A DNA stretch of 64,000 bases from the NCBI GenBank assembly GCA_029747015.1, contig JAKOGI010001197.1:168501-232500 (forward strand), given 5' to 3'. The stretch is from Carnegiea gigantea. Lineage: Eukaryota > Streptophyta > Magnoliopsida > Caryophyllales > Cactaceae. Both the position numbers and the translations under genes were made by a program. Positions 21,291 through 31,508 of this stretch are shown here, in pieces; the first letter of the stretch is position 1; each line of letters starts with the position of its first letter. The notes under the pieces are model-generated. The model was not told where the DNA came from. It saw only the letters and a program-made list of their open reading frames with translations, and did not search any database.

Positions 21291-21900
21291 AAGATGATTT
21301 GTCCAGCTTTTATCTCTAGGCCTAAGACTTAATTTTTTGTTCAGCATAAATGCACTTGTTCTTGCCTAGTATAATCCCATGATCCATGCATCTTTGGATG
21401 ACAGCTAAAGCATCATCTTTGTCCTATTTTATAGTTATGGAAAAGACAAGGATCTCATCGATGTAGACTAAGCAATAGTGATTAAGGTCTTTGAAGATAT
21501 TATCCATCCTTTTTTGGAATATTTGAGGTGCATTCTTTAAGTCAAATAACATTATTGTCCACTCATAATGTCCTTGCGAGGGACTAAATGCACTTAAAAG
21601 AATGCTTTCCTCATCCATTTTTATCTGCCAATATCCACTATTGCAATCCATTTTCAAGAACCAAGAGGCTCATTAAATTCTGTTAAAATGGACTGTTTTG
21701 TTAGGAATATAATATTCATCAAAGACAGTAGCATCATTAAACTTTATGTAATTGATCATCATTCTTGCTTTTTCTCTTTTTTCTTCTACATGATTTCTTA
21801 CCATGAAAGTGGGACTAATGTGAGGACTCTTGCTGTTCCGGATTAATCCTAGTATGTATACACCATTTGTTTGACTTGGATAATAGTGTTGGGATTTAAT
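21290..21900 (-). pseudogene. copy B reverse transcriptase
   Basis: The frame at 21424-21657 holds KMDCNSGYWQIKMDEES, GHYEWTIMLFDLKNAPQIFQ and YIDEILVFS. The catalytic YxDD box reads YIDE, so the second catalytic Asp is lost, unlike copy A (YIDD). The FxLKNAPxxFQ block also has a Gly to Asp change. Upstream palm blocks lie in broken frames to 21900, with part of the N-terminal segment missing relative to copy A. Confidence 0.87.
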
Positions 21901-22084
21901 AAAGTGATTTTAGCAAATATTTAATCTTTATCCCAAAATTTTAAAGGATTATCAGAATAGAGCTCTTTGCATAATTGCTCTTGTTGTTCCGTAATTTGCT
22001 CTTTAATAGATAACTCAAGTAATGAGATTATTAATGCTACCTCTCTTTGTGCAAGCATTACCTTCTCATCACGCTGGCTGTATG

Positions 22085-22629
22085 TAGACTCAATTTTCTG
22101 ATAAGTATAAGCCTTGCTTAATTTTTAGCTTCATTGTGACTCATAATACTATTATTAGTTATCCTCAGTTGTAAAGAATTTTTACCTCGTTTCCACATAA
22201 ACTCTGAAAATAATGGTCTCTTTCCAAAGCATACAGAATAACCACTATCTATGCACACCACTCATACTTATTATATCCCTCTAAGCATACGTTTATTGGG
22301 ATATAGATGCTATTAGGATTTCTGTTAGTGACTTCATAGGATATCTCAATAGTCATATTTTTGACTAATTCATCCTCATAAATTGGCTCACTAACAGTTC
22401 TTGTTTTGTACCCAATGACCTTTCTATCTAGACTCATACTTCGATCAATAATATGTCTTGTGGGTTCAAGATTCATTCTACTCATCTCAGTGGTCATATT
22501 AATTGTATCATCTTCTTTAAACTCTTCTTTAACTGATGAAGTTCCTTCTCCCCATTCTGATCTTGCACTCATGTTTCTTAATAATTGGGGTTTAATAGTA
22601 AGTTTACTGTTCTCATCAATTTTTATCAC
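22085..22629 (-). pseudogene. copy B aspartic protease region
   Basis: The frame at 22249-22629 (126 codons) holds the linker before the protease and ends in a frameshift just before the active site. In the next phase the residues IDSGYSVCFGKR follow, so copy B keeps the active-site DSG that copy A has lost. Much of the protease C-terminal half (the NNF block seen in copy A) is deleted near 22120. Confidence 0.77.
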
Positions 22630-22841
22630 ATTTTTCTTATTTATTTTTGTAGGGTTAACAAAGTTAGAAATCCATAACCTGTCAATCTTTATCTCTTGAG
22701 TATTGGATTTAATCCTCTATATTTTTTGCATAGGGGTAGGACTTTTAACTTTTTCTGTCTCTATCATTGTGACCTTAGTATTTGGATCTATAGTATTATC
22801 TAATTTGTGGATAATTTTCCAAAAGATCCTTAATGGATATC

Positions 22842-23111
22842 CTATCTTTTCATGTCCATCCCAACTATTTTTTTCTTAACAGATAAGAAATTTTTAGCAA
22901 ATTCATCTTTTAGACTCATATAATATCCTAGCTGGCAATTGAATCCTACTGGCCCATTACATAAATTAGTTTTTATACCTGTGATAATTTGATTATTAAA
23001 TTTGGTATGCCTAATATCGCAGAGCAAAGCATAGAGATCAATATTTTTGCCATAATGTTGAAATGAAGTGATTTGAATTTGGACACTTCCAACATGGATG
23101 TACCTATACTT
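22842..23111 (-). pseudogene. copy B movement protein core
   Basis: Minus-strand frame with YRYIHVGSVQIQI, LLCDIRHTKFNNQII and GPVGFNCQLGYYMSL, the 30K-family blocks. A 1,983-bp insertion cuts the frame at 23111; viral sequence resumes at 25095. This copy keeps GPVxFN, which copy A has lost. Confidence 0.85.
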
Positions 23112-24503
23112 AAACATAGTAAAACTGACTCGAGATCCAAAACCCGAATCAAACAACCCGAATCCATATCCGAACCGATACCTGAAATAGGATAAACTGA
23201 TTTAGACCTGAACACCCGAAGTAAACCGATTCAGAACTGAACGAAACCCGAATTATAACATGACTCGAAATGACCCACACCTGACATGACCCGATCCAAT
23301 TCAAACCCGATCTGTAGTGACCCGACTCAAAGTGAACCAAAAATGGACAACCGAAATTCGGACCGAACCGTACCCGATTTAAAATCGATCTGATTTTTAC
23401 CCAACTCAATTTTGCCCAAATAAGTAGTAACTTTTTTTTTGGATTTTAGTCTTTTATCTTTTGGGGGGAATTTTGAATTTTTTAAACTCAAGTAGTTGAG
23501 TTTAGGTGGGAAAAGAAAAACAACTTAAGAGGAAATTTTTACAAATGAAATCAGTTAAAAACTTAAGAGTAAAAAATAAAATAGTTGATAATTTGAAGTT
23601 TTTAATCTGATAGATATGTAGTAAAAATATAAGAGAAAAAATATTTTGTCACAATAGGAATTAAGAAAAGATAAGTATAATTAACAATCAATTAAACTTA
23701 TTAGGATCTAGCAGTCCTATTTTACTATTTGATTTACTTAATGACTTAATACAATGCACGTTATAACTATAAATTTATAATATCATTCTGTGACTACTGT
23801 CAAAAATTCCGCACTACCGATCTACAATTCTAAATCATTTTCGTAACATGTTTAATTCTACAAAATCATATTCAAGAATGTAGCATTGTATATGATCTCA
23901 TAATAATGTTACTCATTTAAATTTTGAATAATTAAATTCCAAGTCTCGAGTTTCGATAACGGGCATTCACAATCACATAAATGTAATGCTAATTGACACA
24001 TACTCATATATTATCACTGCTTTTGAGTTTTGACTCATTGAGCAAATGCAGATCAAGCTATTAATCTCACAAAGACAAATCTTTGAATGTTGATGCATGA
24101 TCACCTAACAAGCTATCAAATAACATTGATTCGATTACTAAAAATGTCGACTTGAACCAACCTGTTTCTATTTACCAACTCCAAATATGACAAATGTGAA
24201 GTTATAAATCAACACCGGGGTCTAAATAAAAATCTCGTTATTTTCTTTCTTTTTTTCATTTTTCAAGGTATGTTGTGGTTTTGGGGCTTACAAATGAGAC
24301 CATTGATAAATGATTTGCGTTAGGTTGGTCCACTTATTTTGTCATCGCATGAACTCAATTGAAATGATTAAAACTTAACTTAACAACACATAATCCTTTG
24401 GATACATGCACAGTGCATTTGATATAGGGTTAGGGATGAGTTATATACTTGTATTTGTAATTTACCAACTTTCTTAGTAAGGTTAGAAAATATATATATA
24501 TGT

Positions 24504-24570
<67 letters not shown>

Positions 24571-25105
24571 AATAATCAATTAATCATTAGCGTATGAATT
24601 AAAAGAAAAATATAGAATAAATGAGTTTGTCTAGTTAAACAATTTTGATCTTTTAAATGCAAGTTAAGAGTAAAGAACTAAAGATGACTGCATTGAAAAC
24701 ATACAATGATTCGAAATTGACCCAACTTGAGTTATACCCAATTCCATTTGCACCTAATCCGATATTGACCCAAACATTGAATTGAATCTCATCCGACCCA
24801 AATTACACTTGATCCATACCCGATTCGAAACGGGCTACTGTAGATAACCCGAAACAGACCCGACCCAAACTCCATTCGAACCGAATGCGTACCGACCTGA
24901 ACATGGTAATCGTAAGTGACCCGAATCCGAGCTTCACCTAAATCGAACTGAAACCGACTTGAACATGGTTGACCCGAAAATGACCTAAACCCGATCTTCA
25001 CCCGAACCTGACCCGAACATAGTTGACCCGAAAGTGATTCGAGCCAAACTAAGACCCGACCCATACCCAACCTGAATGACCCATTTGCCATGTCTACCTA
25101 TACTT
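23101..25105. mobile_element. 1,983-bp insertion (23112-25094) with 11-bp target duplication and ACCCGA-rich ends
   Basis: A perfect duplication TACCTATACTT (23101-23111 and 25095-25105) brackets the insert, and removal restores the movement-protein region as seen in copy A. Both ends (23120-23420 and 24700-25090) are rich in ACCCGA words in the same orientation. The extreme ends AACATAGTAAA and, inverted, GACATGGCAAA resemble each other. The middle is AT-rich with a (CA)n/(TA)n microsatellite (24491-24570). No coding frame is convincing. The duplication length would allow a MULE-like or a retroposed element; class unresolved. Confidence 0.85.
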
Positions 25106-25455
25106 TCTATCTTTGTTATGCTCAAGGATATTTTCTCAATTAATAAGATTAACTTCCCCTACATCACAGTCTTTGATTTATAGATCTCCTTCCATCATCT
25201 CGCATATGTATTTGCTTTTTAATTGAAAAATTGACTTTTTATAGATCATGGCTTCTTAAATTATGGGAAGGACCAAATCACCTTTGACTTCTTCATTGTC
25301 ATTGTCAACAACAAACTCTTCTCCTTGAAGATCACCAAGACTAATTGAGCCACTTTCCATCATACGACTAGTTTCTTCATAATCACTTTTTTCATATTCA
25401 TTATCCAATATAATTTTAACAATTCCTTTGTTGTTGCTTAGGGTTAAGTCCAATG
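25106..25455 (-). pseudogene. copy B segment between coat and movement protein
   Basis: Viral sequence right of the insertion. It encodes the N-terminal edge of the movement protein and the acidic C-terminal part of the coat region (frame 25256-25453, rich in Glu and Asp, for example SLGDLQGEEFVVDNDNEEVK). It aligns with 16230-16610 of copy A. Confidence 0.7.
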
Positions 25456-26300
25456 CCTCATCTTTACCAAGCTCAACATATCTAGACTCTCCAAAGTTTT
25501 GATAATCTTGTTATTCTTCCTGGTTTTGCACTCATTAGCATAATGTCCTACTTCTTTACGTGCTCAACATTTGCAGTTGTTTTTTCTTGCTGGACAATAA
25601 GCTGCTTTCCTACAAAATCTTCATTTTTTTAGGACTTGATTTGTTATAATATTTTCTTCTATATTTCTCTCCTCTTTGCTTTTTTGAAACTCTTTTTCTT
25701 ATAAAATTTTCTTTTTCTCGTTCTCTCAGACTCTTTCCCCATTGGCGAGGCGAATCCCAACAAGGTAGGAATTGCTTCTTAATTTTTCTTTTGTTTTTGG
25801 AGATCAAGACATTGATCATTGACCCATTTTCTTAAATAAGATATTCTCAAACCAAGAGTGTCAATGACATCTGCTCGTTCAATTCATGCAATGTATTTTT
25901 TATTAATTATGAAATTTATTGGGTATGACAATTTGTCGTAAAATATACCAAGATTAGTTTCATTATACCCAATTTTGTAATAATATTCAGCAATGTAATT
26001 TTTCAGATATCTCATATCCTATAATTCTATATTATTAATCTTTCTCTGCCATTCTCTTACCTTTTTCTCAGAATTAAGTTTAGCTCCGATAAATTCGGTT
26101 GCAATTTCCTTACATAAATTTTTAAATGTAGTAGCTAGTGTTTCCATCATTCTTAATATATTTTTACCATTTTCATTTAGCAAATCATACCAGTCAGCTA
26201 TAATCCCAGAGAAACTATGTTCAATGTAATTTAAAAAATTTACAGTAGTCCAGGTAGTATTTAAATTTAAGATACTATTCATACTTCTTTGTTCAAATAT
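25456..26300 (-). pseudogene. copy B coat protein region
   Basis: The frame at 26019-26282 has FLNYIEHSFSGIIADWYDLL and FKNLCKEIATEFIGAK, the capsid-domain pattern of Caulimoviridae. The zinc knuckle at 25528-25580 reads CKC, a stop, then ARKEVGHYANEC; the GHYANEC part is the family signature. A Lys/Arg-rich basic region (25610-25819) precedes it. Frames shift at about 25830 and 25600. Confidence 0.82.
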
Positions 26301-26323
26301 TTCTTCTCTATTACGAGCTCCAT

Positions 26324-27214
26324 CTAATTTAATATATATCTCGTTTGACTCATTAAAGTAAGGCCAATTTCTTCAAAAGTTGTACTTTTTCTTGGGACAA
26401 AATCAAAGGAAAAATTGGTTATACGTCCTGCTGGAATGTATCTAGGTCTTATAAAATGAGTATTTCTTCTAGAAGGTTCACCATATTCTTCAGGTTTAGG
26501 AACAACATTGTTAACTGAATTAGTCTGAACTTCATCTAAGTTGAGTTCTTCTCCAATTTTATTAATTTCATCTTCAACATCCATTTTGCCATATTGCTTA
26601 TCAAGTTTTCTTCTAATTTCTTCTAAAGGTAACACATTCAGATCTTCTAATTAAATAAGGTTCATCTGCTGATATATTTTCTCTTCTAATTGGACATTAT
26701 TAGTCTCTTCATTATTGTTAGATAACACGTTATGTTTATTACTAATTGCGCTCATAATCTTATTTAATTCTTCTGGATTCTATTCTTTTTCAAATATATT
26801 CTGTAGTTCTTCCAAAGTATACTACTTATATTCCATTTTCTTCTTTTTCTGCTTTTTCAGTCGATTTTTTACCTGATTTTTCTCCTAATTCTTTTTGAAT
26901 TTTTATATCATGCAAAGGAAAGAGATTTTTGTTTTTTGGGTTTTGAAAAGGATATTGTGCTGAAATTGAGTACTAATACTGGAAGTAGATTTTCCGCAAT
27001 GTCTAACTTCGTTTACTAGAAAAAGATAAATTACAGATATTTGCTTTTTAACCTCATTGACTTCAATCTTAATTTTAGCTAATTCTACTTTTAATTCTAA
27101 AACTATATCCGTAATGTAGTTTAATTGATGTGCTACTAGAAAAATACCTTCTGGTGAGTGGTGAGTGAACAATATATGAATAATTCGGATTAGGGTAAGC
27201 AGGTGATGATTCAA
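26324..27214 (-). pseudogene. copy B N-terminal coiled-coil region
   Basis: Frames 26903-27214 and 26324-26635, interrupted by stops. The first includes ELKVELAKIKIEVNEVKKQI, a clear heptad pattern; the second is acidic with conserved LPLEEIRRKLDKQYGK. It aligns throughout with 17618-18360 of copy A. It lies directly after the primer site and is the first viral coding region; role unknown. Confidence 0.62.
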
Positions 27215-27268
27215 GCATTAATGAAGGTTAATTAGCTTCATTAGTCATTAATTATTTTTGGTCACGTA

Positions 27269-27535
27269 GCTCTGATACCAGATGAAAGAGGACCGAGAAT
27301 ACTATTAATAACAAAAATTACACATGTATGAATTTAAAATTTTTGAAAGTAAATTTTTAAAGATTGAGATTAAAATATAATTTTTAAAAGTTTAGGGACT
27401 TAAGAAAAAATGGAGAGTACCTAAAAATTCGAACAGTAAACGTCGAGGTACTAAAATATTCAATTGAAAAACTTAGGTCCAAAAAAATTAACGTCTTACA
27501 TGTCAGAATACCTTAAAATTAACTACCCTTGATAA
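27269..27535 (-). other. copy B primer-binding site and leader end
   Basis: The minus strand reads TGGTATCAGAGC at 27269-27280 (tRNA-Met primer site). The 250 bases upstream (27281-27535) align with the viral leader at 18422-18700. Homology fades near 27535, which is taken as the right edge of the integrated array. No target duplication with the left edge (11949) is visible. Confidence 0.75.
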
Positions 27536-27634
27536 TTGATATCGATATGTAGCCTATAGTACGCTTTTCTTTGTGAAAAGAACGAATATTGTGCTGTGCC
27601 TGCCCCGCGGCTTCTACAGATAGTTGTCAGGTGT

Positions 27635-27905
27635 ATGCCAAATTGACCAACAACAAATCGACCACAAATGTTACTCTAAAAATATGAAAAAGAAACTTCA
27701 AAAGGAAAAACTACTGCGGCCAGGATTTGAAAATAGAATCTTTACAATCAAGATTTACCAATGTGCTACTGCAGCTCTTGTGTAGTCTACTAATCCTGTT
27801 TTACAAATACTGTAGCTAAAATCACGCCGGCCGAAATTAAAAGAAAAAAGAAAAATCCACTTAGCTTACAATAAATAATTAACTTTCCCTTCGAGTACTT
27901 ACATC
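27635..27905 (-). repeat. SINE-related dispersed repeat, copy 1
   Basis: Aligns over about 270 bases with 30701-30965. On the minus strand TAGCACATTGG (27758-27768) fits a pol III A box (TRGYNNANNGG), and TTTTCAAATCC (27723-27733) is a weakened B box. The shared block extends well beyond a SINE-sized core on both sides, so a SINE may be embedded in a larger repeat. Confidence 0.65.
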
Positions 27906-28667
27906 CAATTACTACTATACTTTGCCAAATTATCTACTTTGCCACTTAACTATAATTTTATTCAAACTAGTATAGGCCCATTCAATGTACGGATTTTTTT
28001 TAATTAAATTTTAATTTAAAAACTGTAGAGTATTTATTTTATATAGTCATTTGTCTCATAAATATTTTATGAATATTAAGATAAAATATTGTCTGATTTA
28101 TTTGATTATATAATAAGCAAAATTAGCTTTTTTCATCAATGGAAATTTTAATTGGTGAATCAAATCCTTTTCTTCTATATTTAAATGGCTCACATCTCAC
28201 TAAGTTCAGTTGTAACGTGAATTATACATGGGAAAACTAACCCATTAAAAGTAGATCTTGATTTATGAAATAATCAGCACATAGCATGACATAGTTGGGA
28301 TAATGTATAACTCCTGTATAAAATAGTTTCATTATGTTATAAGCGAAAAGTGCCCCTTCATTTACATTAGACGACGCCACGTTCGAAAATAACTAGATAT
28401 CCAAATTTCTTTCAAAACAAAGTCATTTTCTCCTTTTAACTCCTACGTCTACGCATTATACATCAATCTTTATGGATTGTAAATTTTACATCATACCGTA
28501 TCTAAAATTTGATAATCCCTATGATAACCCATAAAAAAATATGAATCCAAAAATATAACGTACATTAGAAACTCTCACCTATCTATAAACACAGAAAATT
28601 ATACATAAATTCTTAGGGTTATTAGAGAAGCGATTTTCAAAATAAATTGAAGAAATCAATTTCCTAG
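27906..28667. other. AT-rich spacer, nothing recognised
   Basis: No coding frame, RNA gene or repeat boundaries are recognised. Confidence 0.55.
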
Positions 28668-28692
28668 ATAGAGAGAGAGAGAGAGACAGAGA

Positions 28693-28723
<31 letters not shown>
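28668..28723. repeat. (GA)n microsatellite
   Basis: A run of GA units with a short interruption by CAGAGACAAAG. Confidence 0.95.
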
Positions 28724-28728
<5 letters not shown>

Positions 28729-28884
28729 CTCTGTGTATCTGCACTTTAATGAGAGAAAGAGACGTGCACAGAATCAACAGCCGAAAGTATCTAAAATTTT
28801 GACATTCACGAATCACATATAATCGAAAATATGAGAAGTAGGTAGTTAACTCACCTCAGTTTTGTTTTTAAACAATAAATAAAA

Positions 28885-29850
28885 ATAAAGTAGTATTTTA
28901 CTTGGAGAGAAACGACAGTTACAAACTATTTTTTTAAAACTTTAAAATCAAGGGTTTACATTTAATGTGTTAATAATATTTGCGGCTAAGACTACACAAA
29001 GTCTCTCAAATCACTCTCGTATTGGTATTTTAGGGTTTTCCAAATATTGTTATTAATATGGTGTAGATAGATAGACAGATTAGATACAAAATCAGCTTCT
29101 TGTCGACTTAACAGTATTTTGCTTGAAGAGAAACGATAGTTATAAACTATTTTTTTATAACTTTAAAATCAAGGGTTTGGATTTAATTAGTTAATAATAT
29201 TTGTGGCTAAGATTACATCAAGTCCCTCAAATCACTCTCGTATTAGTATTTTAGGATTTTTCAAATATTATTATTAATATAGGATAGATAGATAGGCAGA
29301 TTAGATACAACATTGAAGGCCTATATTTAATAGATGACTAATTTTTATGGTGGAGATTACATCAAATCTTACAAATCACTCCTATTATAGCTAGCATTTT
29401 AGGTTTTTCCAAATATTATCACTTTTCTTAACTGCTTGAATTTTATTTAGATAATAGAATTATCATGTATCTTTTATCAAATATAATCAAAATTATGCGT
29501 GATTTTTTGAAAACATAAAAATTATAAATAGGTATTTTCCTTAGATAAGGTGGTTATTTTAAACTAAAATATGCGGTTTAGATTTAATGAATAAATATAA
29601 TTGCCTAATTTTTTCCATAGATAATTGGATTATCATCTATCTTTTATCATGTATATCCGAAATCATGGGGGATTTTTTAAAATAAAATAAAGAGATATCT
29701 TAACTTTAAAATTGACGGCCTATATTTAATGCATTAATAATTTTAATGGTTATAATTACACCAAATCCCGCAAATCACTCTCGTTGCACCATTCTAAAGC
29801 TTTGTAAAGATTGCTATTATAATAATATAGATATATTTGCCGCAGCAAAA
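28885..29850. repeat. tandem repeat, about 221-bp period, decaying copies
   Basis: Copy 1 (28885-29105) and copy 2 (29106-29315) share GAGAAACGAYAGTTAYAAACT, TTTAAAATCAAGGGTTT, CTCAAATCACTCTCGTATT and GATAGATAGRCAGATTAG in order, with a period of 221 bases. A shortened copy follows at 29316-29425, and a further partial copy at 29700-29835 has GGCCTATATTTAATGC and CAAATCACTCTCGTT. Non-coding; could be an internal array of a larger element. Confidence 0.8.
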
Positions 29851-30700
29851 ACATTTTCAACCAAATATACCACTGAACCACCATGGAAACCAGTGATAAC
29901 AGGTGCTTGATGTTTTCCACTTTTTAAGAATAATGATAATAATAACAACAATAATAATATACACTCCCTGTACCATCTCTGTTTCTTCTTGCCTTCGCCA
30001 CATCCTGGCCATCAGTACCTAGACGAACAATGGAGCAAATGTGTTTTCTTCCCAAACCCCGATGTCCACACCGCAGCCATCCTTTCTCTCTCGTCTTCCT
30101 CTCTCCACTCTTTCTAATCCACCATCACTTCCAAGTTCCATTACAATAACGGGACCGCAAGGCGCCGAAGGGCCGGCTGGCGATCAATCATATTCTAGGT
30201 CCTTACATCCCCTCTCCTCCTATCTCATCTACCCAAAAATCCCCAGATATTCCTGTCGAAGTTTTCTGAATGAGTTAATCGATAAACCGAAATGAAATTT
30301 GGGGTCTCATTTGGTTGAATTGAATGAGTTGTTCTCATTTGTAACGTCTACGAGGTGCATTCAGGGAAGATAGAAGGCAACAATCTTGAAATCATCTTGC
30401 AACGCCATCGTTTAGCAATGTTTTCATCATCAACGAGATTACTTGCCTAGAACAACAATGGAGCAAATGCATTATTTTTCAACTCTCGTCTACTTTCGCT
30501 TGTTGCACCTGGTTTATAGTTGTAATTTCATTTTTGTTCATGGAATCATGTTGCATTCATGGTACGGGTAAATTTTTCGACTGTCGCATTTAACGAATCT
30601 AGAATGAACCTGAGCCATGGGGTCACAATTTGTGAGCCATGGGGTGGGGACGAATGGGCAAGGTTTCCGATAGGATTTGAACCTAGAGTGGGCGAGGTTC
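29851..30700 (+). other. spacer with one Ser/Pro-rich frame (30041-30295), function unknown
   Basis: The region has higher GC content than its surroundings around 30000-30300. The frame of 84 codons is rich in Ser, Pro and Leu, begins MFSSQTPMSTPQPSFLSRLP and looks like an organelle-targeting-type or low-complexity peptide. An ATG in another frame lies at 30030, and the words AACAATGGAGCAAATG recur at about 30452. No domain, splice context or homologue was recognised, so a captured gene fragment is only a possibility. Confidence 0.2.
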
Positions 30701-30965
30701 ATGCCAAATTGACGAAGAACAAGTCGACCGTAAATGTTACTCTAAAAATATGAAAAGAAACTTCAAAAGGCAGAAATTCTACCGCCACGAGTTGAACCTG
30801 GAATCTTTACTCGTAAGATTTACCAATGTGCTACTGCCGCTCTTATACAGTCTACTAGTCCTGTTCCACAAATATTGATTAAGCTAAAATTCCGCCGGCC
30901 GAAATTAAAAGGAAAAAAAAAAATCCACTTAACTTACAATAAATAATTAACTTTTCCTTCCCCCC
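30701..30965 (-). repeat. SINE-related dispersed repeat, copy 2
   Basis: Aligns with 27635-27905. On the minus strand the A box TAGCACATTGG is at 30823-30833 and the B box GGTTCAACTCG at 30788-30798 is better kept than in copy 1. Just outside the block, at 30674-30684, another B-box-like GGTTCAAATCC is present on the same strand. Confidence 0.65.
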
Positions 30966-31283
30966 AAACAAAATCCAAATAATTAGTTTACCAAATTTAA
31001 GAGCTCCTTTTATTTCTGTCCAATCGATTTCTCCTCTTCACCGTCGTTCATGTGCTCTTGGTGTTGCAATGGTTTCTTCGAAGCAATCTAAAGTTGTGGA
31101 CTTTGATTTAAAAACAAACAATTGATAGGGGCTTGAATTCGCGGCTAAGAAGTTAGACCTCTGAACTCTGAAGCCATAAGAATAGACGGGGGTGAATGAA
31201 TTGCATCTTTTTCAGGCCGTTTGACCCCTTTTAATAATTTCTTCTTGGATTCTGCTTGGGATGAAATTGGCAAATGGGAAGCT
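30966..31283. other. spacer left of copia B
   Basis: No feature is recognised apart from the copia B target duplication GAACA at its end (31284-31288). Confidence 0.55.
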
Positions 31284-31288
31284 GAACA

Positions 31289-31501
31289 TGAAGAAATTGA
31301 GGGTGAGGAGGTTGAAGAGAGAAACAAAGAGATTTGATGTGAAAACTTTTCTATCTCGTTCACGGTAGGCTTAGCATGCGTATATACATATGACACATAA
31401 CATCCTCCCTCTTGACTGCTTCTAACTCTAGCTTGCTAACCAAGTAATACAAGAAGTTCACATAGTATAGAACACATATATATTACAAATAGTCTTCAAC
31501 A
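31289..31501 (-). repeat. copia B 3' LTR
   Basis: 213 bp, plus-strand TGAAGAAATTGAG...TCTTCAACA; matches the LTR at 46261-46472. On the minus strand the polypurine tract (31502-31514, ACTTGAGGGGGAG) lies directly upstream. Confidence 0.95.
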
Positions 31502-31508
31502 CTCCCCC

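Larger units (their letters stand above)
11949..27535 (-). mobile_element. endogenous caulimovirus-like array, two head-to-tail genomes
   Basis: Two diverged copies of one circular-virus genome lie head to tail on the minus strand. Copy B runs from about 27535 down to about 18722 and copy A follows down to 11949. Each has a tRNA-Met primer site, a coiled-coil/coat region with a Caulimoviridae zinc knuckle, a 30K-type movement protein, protease, RT, RNase H, a further frame, and an intergenic region with TATA box and AATAAA. Primer site to primer site, less the two insertions, gives a unit near 6.7 kb. All frames are broken. CP-before-MP order recalls cavemo- and solendoviruses; genus not established. 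Confidence 0.9.

Noticed and set aside
23149..25091. Minus-strand frames with Gly/Ser/Val/Arg repeats (23149-23409, 24789-25091)
   Set aside because: They are produced by the degenerate ACCCGA repeats of the inserted element and have no domain pattern.
11949..27535. Reading the viral array as a Ty3/gypsy retrotransposon
   Set aside because: No LTRs flank it, it has a movement-protein domain and GHYANEC coat knuckle, there is no integrase, and promoter and poly(A) signal lie in a single intergenic region per unit.
11949..27535. A replication-competent endogenous virus
   Set aside because: Every coding region in both copies has stops or frameshifts and key catalytic residues are lost.
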